A stretch of 6,688 nucleotides of DNA. Origin: Deltaproteobacteria bacterium (GTDB lineage: Bacteria > Myxococcota_A > Polyangia > Polyangiales > Houyiibacteriaceae). Where the stretch lies: contig JAFDFW010000287.1 in NCBI GenBank assembly GCA_019309605.1, positions 1 through 6,688 on the forward strand, in the 5' to 3' direction. Below, in pieces: positions 6,204 to 6,688 of this stretch. The notes beneath the pieces were generated by a model. That model was not told the DNA's origin. It did no database searches and saw nothing but the letters and a program-made list of their open reading frames with translations. Position numbers and translations under genes: made by a program. Positions within the stretch are counted from its first letter, which is position 1. The number at the start of each line of letters is the position of its first letter.

Positions 6204-6688
6204 GGCTGGCTTCCTTCGAAGCCGGACACGTCGACGACCTGATCGAACCTATCGAGCAAGCCGTGGTCGTGGAAGCCGGACACGTCGACGACCTGATCGA
6301 ACCTATCGAGCAAGCCGTGGTCGTGCGTCACCATCAGCAGCGTCATGGAAAGGGCGTTGCACTGCTCGAATAGGAGATCGAGGGCCTGCTGCTTGGTTGC
6401 GGGGTCCAGGTTGCCGGTGGGCTCGTCGGCGAGGACGATCTTGGGGGCGGTGACCAGAGCCCGCGCGATGGCGACACGCTGACGTTCGCCTTGGGACAGC
6501 TCGTCGGGGCGGCGTCGCAGGAACGGGTCGATGCCGAGATCGGCCGCGAGACGTTGCGCTCGGGCGTGGGCGTGGGCGTCGAGCCGGAGGTCATGGTGAA
6601 GCCGGTACGGGTAAAGGATGTTCTGCAAGACGTCGAGGTAGTCGAGCAGAAGAAAATCCTGGAATACGAACCCGATGTTCGTGATGCG
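6200..6688 (-). CDS. LolD/MacB-type ABC transporter ATPase, N-terminus outside window, with 18-residue internal duplication
   Basis: The visible 162 residues begin exactly in frame at the window edge. They contain the Q-loop (IGFVFQDF, Gln10), the signature LSQGERQRVAIARAL (64-78; the second Gly of LSGGQ is kept, with Gln and Glu in the variable positions), Walker B IVLADE (84-89), the D-loop GNLD (92-95) and the switch His122 in VTHDH. Walker A lies beyond the edge. R-x-x-x-IGFVFQ and DEPTGNLD are typical of the MacB/LolD/FtsE class that pairs with FtsX-fold permeases, which fits the next gene. Any start at the TTG 6628 can be excluded because the Q-loop lies upstream of it. The C-terminus is odd: residues 122-139 (HDHGLLDRFDQVVDVSGF) are repeated exactly at 140-157 before the tail EGSQP. 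The catalytic core before the repeat looks complete, so activity may survive, but a second copy of the switch histidine and a longer tail are not family features. Confidence 0.92.
   Translation of the reverse strand, partial: RITNIGFVFQDFLLLDYLDVLQNILYPYRLHHDLRLDAHAHARAQRLAADLGIDPFLRRRPDELSQGERQRVAIARALVTAPKIVLADEPTGNLDPATKQQALDLLFEQCNALSMTLLMVTHDHGLLDRFDQVVDVSGFHDHGLLDRFDQVVDVSGFEGSQP
6218..6325 (-). repeat. Perfect 54-bp tandem duplication in the ABC ATPase gene
   Basis: Bases 6218-6271 and 6272-6325 are identical over all 54 positions. Matching stops immediately outside (C6217 against G6271, G6272 against C6326). The unit is 18 codons and its edges fall on codon boundaries, so the frame is kept. 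Full identity, including third codon positions, points to a very recent event or an assembly error. Confidence 0.97.

Noticed and set aside
6626..6628. TTG as start of the ABC ATPase
   Set aside because: The frame continues upstream to the window edge through a clear Q-loop (IGFVFQDF), so the gene is cut by the window, not started here.
1..6688. CRISPR array, tRNA, rRNA, insertion sequence or transposase
   Set aside because: No spaced short repeats, no tRNA-like cloverleaf sequence and no transposase-like protein were seen. The repeats present are direct tandem duplications without inverted ends.

Overview
The window is GC-rich, gene-dense Gram-negative DNA. The evidence for an outer membrane is an OmpA-domain lipoprotein, a TRAP-type periplasmic binding protein and several exported proteins. 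The DctP-type protein (RPWAW and LQWFTKLKY motifs) resembles forms I associate with Myxococcota and other former Deltaproteobacteria. That assignment is inference, not a search result.

Left part, + strand (1-1455): the 3' end of a tyrosine phosphatase gene with a CX5R loop is followed 3 nt later by a TRAP dctP-type gene. The dctP gene is broken by an exact 17-bp tandem duplication at 822-855. Removing one copy restores a single 340-residue protein. A 99-nt convergent spacer follows, holding two hairpins.

Right part, - strand (6688 down to 1555): five genes are packed head to tail. They are a LolD/MacB-type ABC ATPase (N-terminus outside the window), an FtsX/MacB-type permease, a ZnuA/TroA-like lipoprotein, a 607-residue exported protein with two membrane segments and no recognised family, and an OmpA-domain lipoprotein. 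The first four are joined by a 4-nt overlap (ATGA), a 2-nt gap and a 10-nt overlap, so they are probably one operon. The last junction is a 62-nt overlap, and ompA may also have its own promoter.

The most interesting feature is this cassette. A MacB/FtsX-type ABC transporter, a class normally used for export, lipoprotein extraction or force transmission, is co-encoded with a binding protein of the zinc/manganese importer family. That binding protein has a His-rich loop but lacks two of the usual metal-ligand histidines. The ATPase also carries a perfect in-frame 54-bp tandem duplication that repeats its switch histidine and C-terminal tail. It is the second long exact duplication in the window, so either an assembly artefact or a local slippage history needs to be considered.
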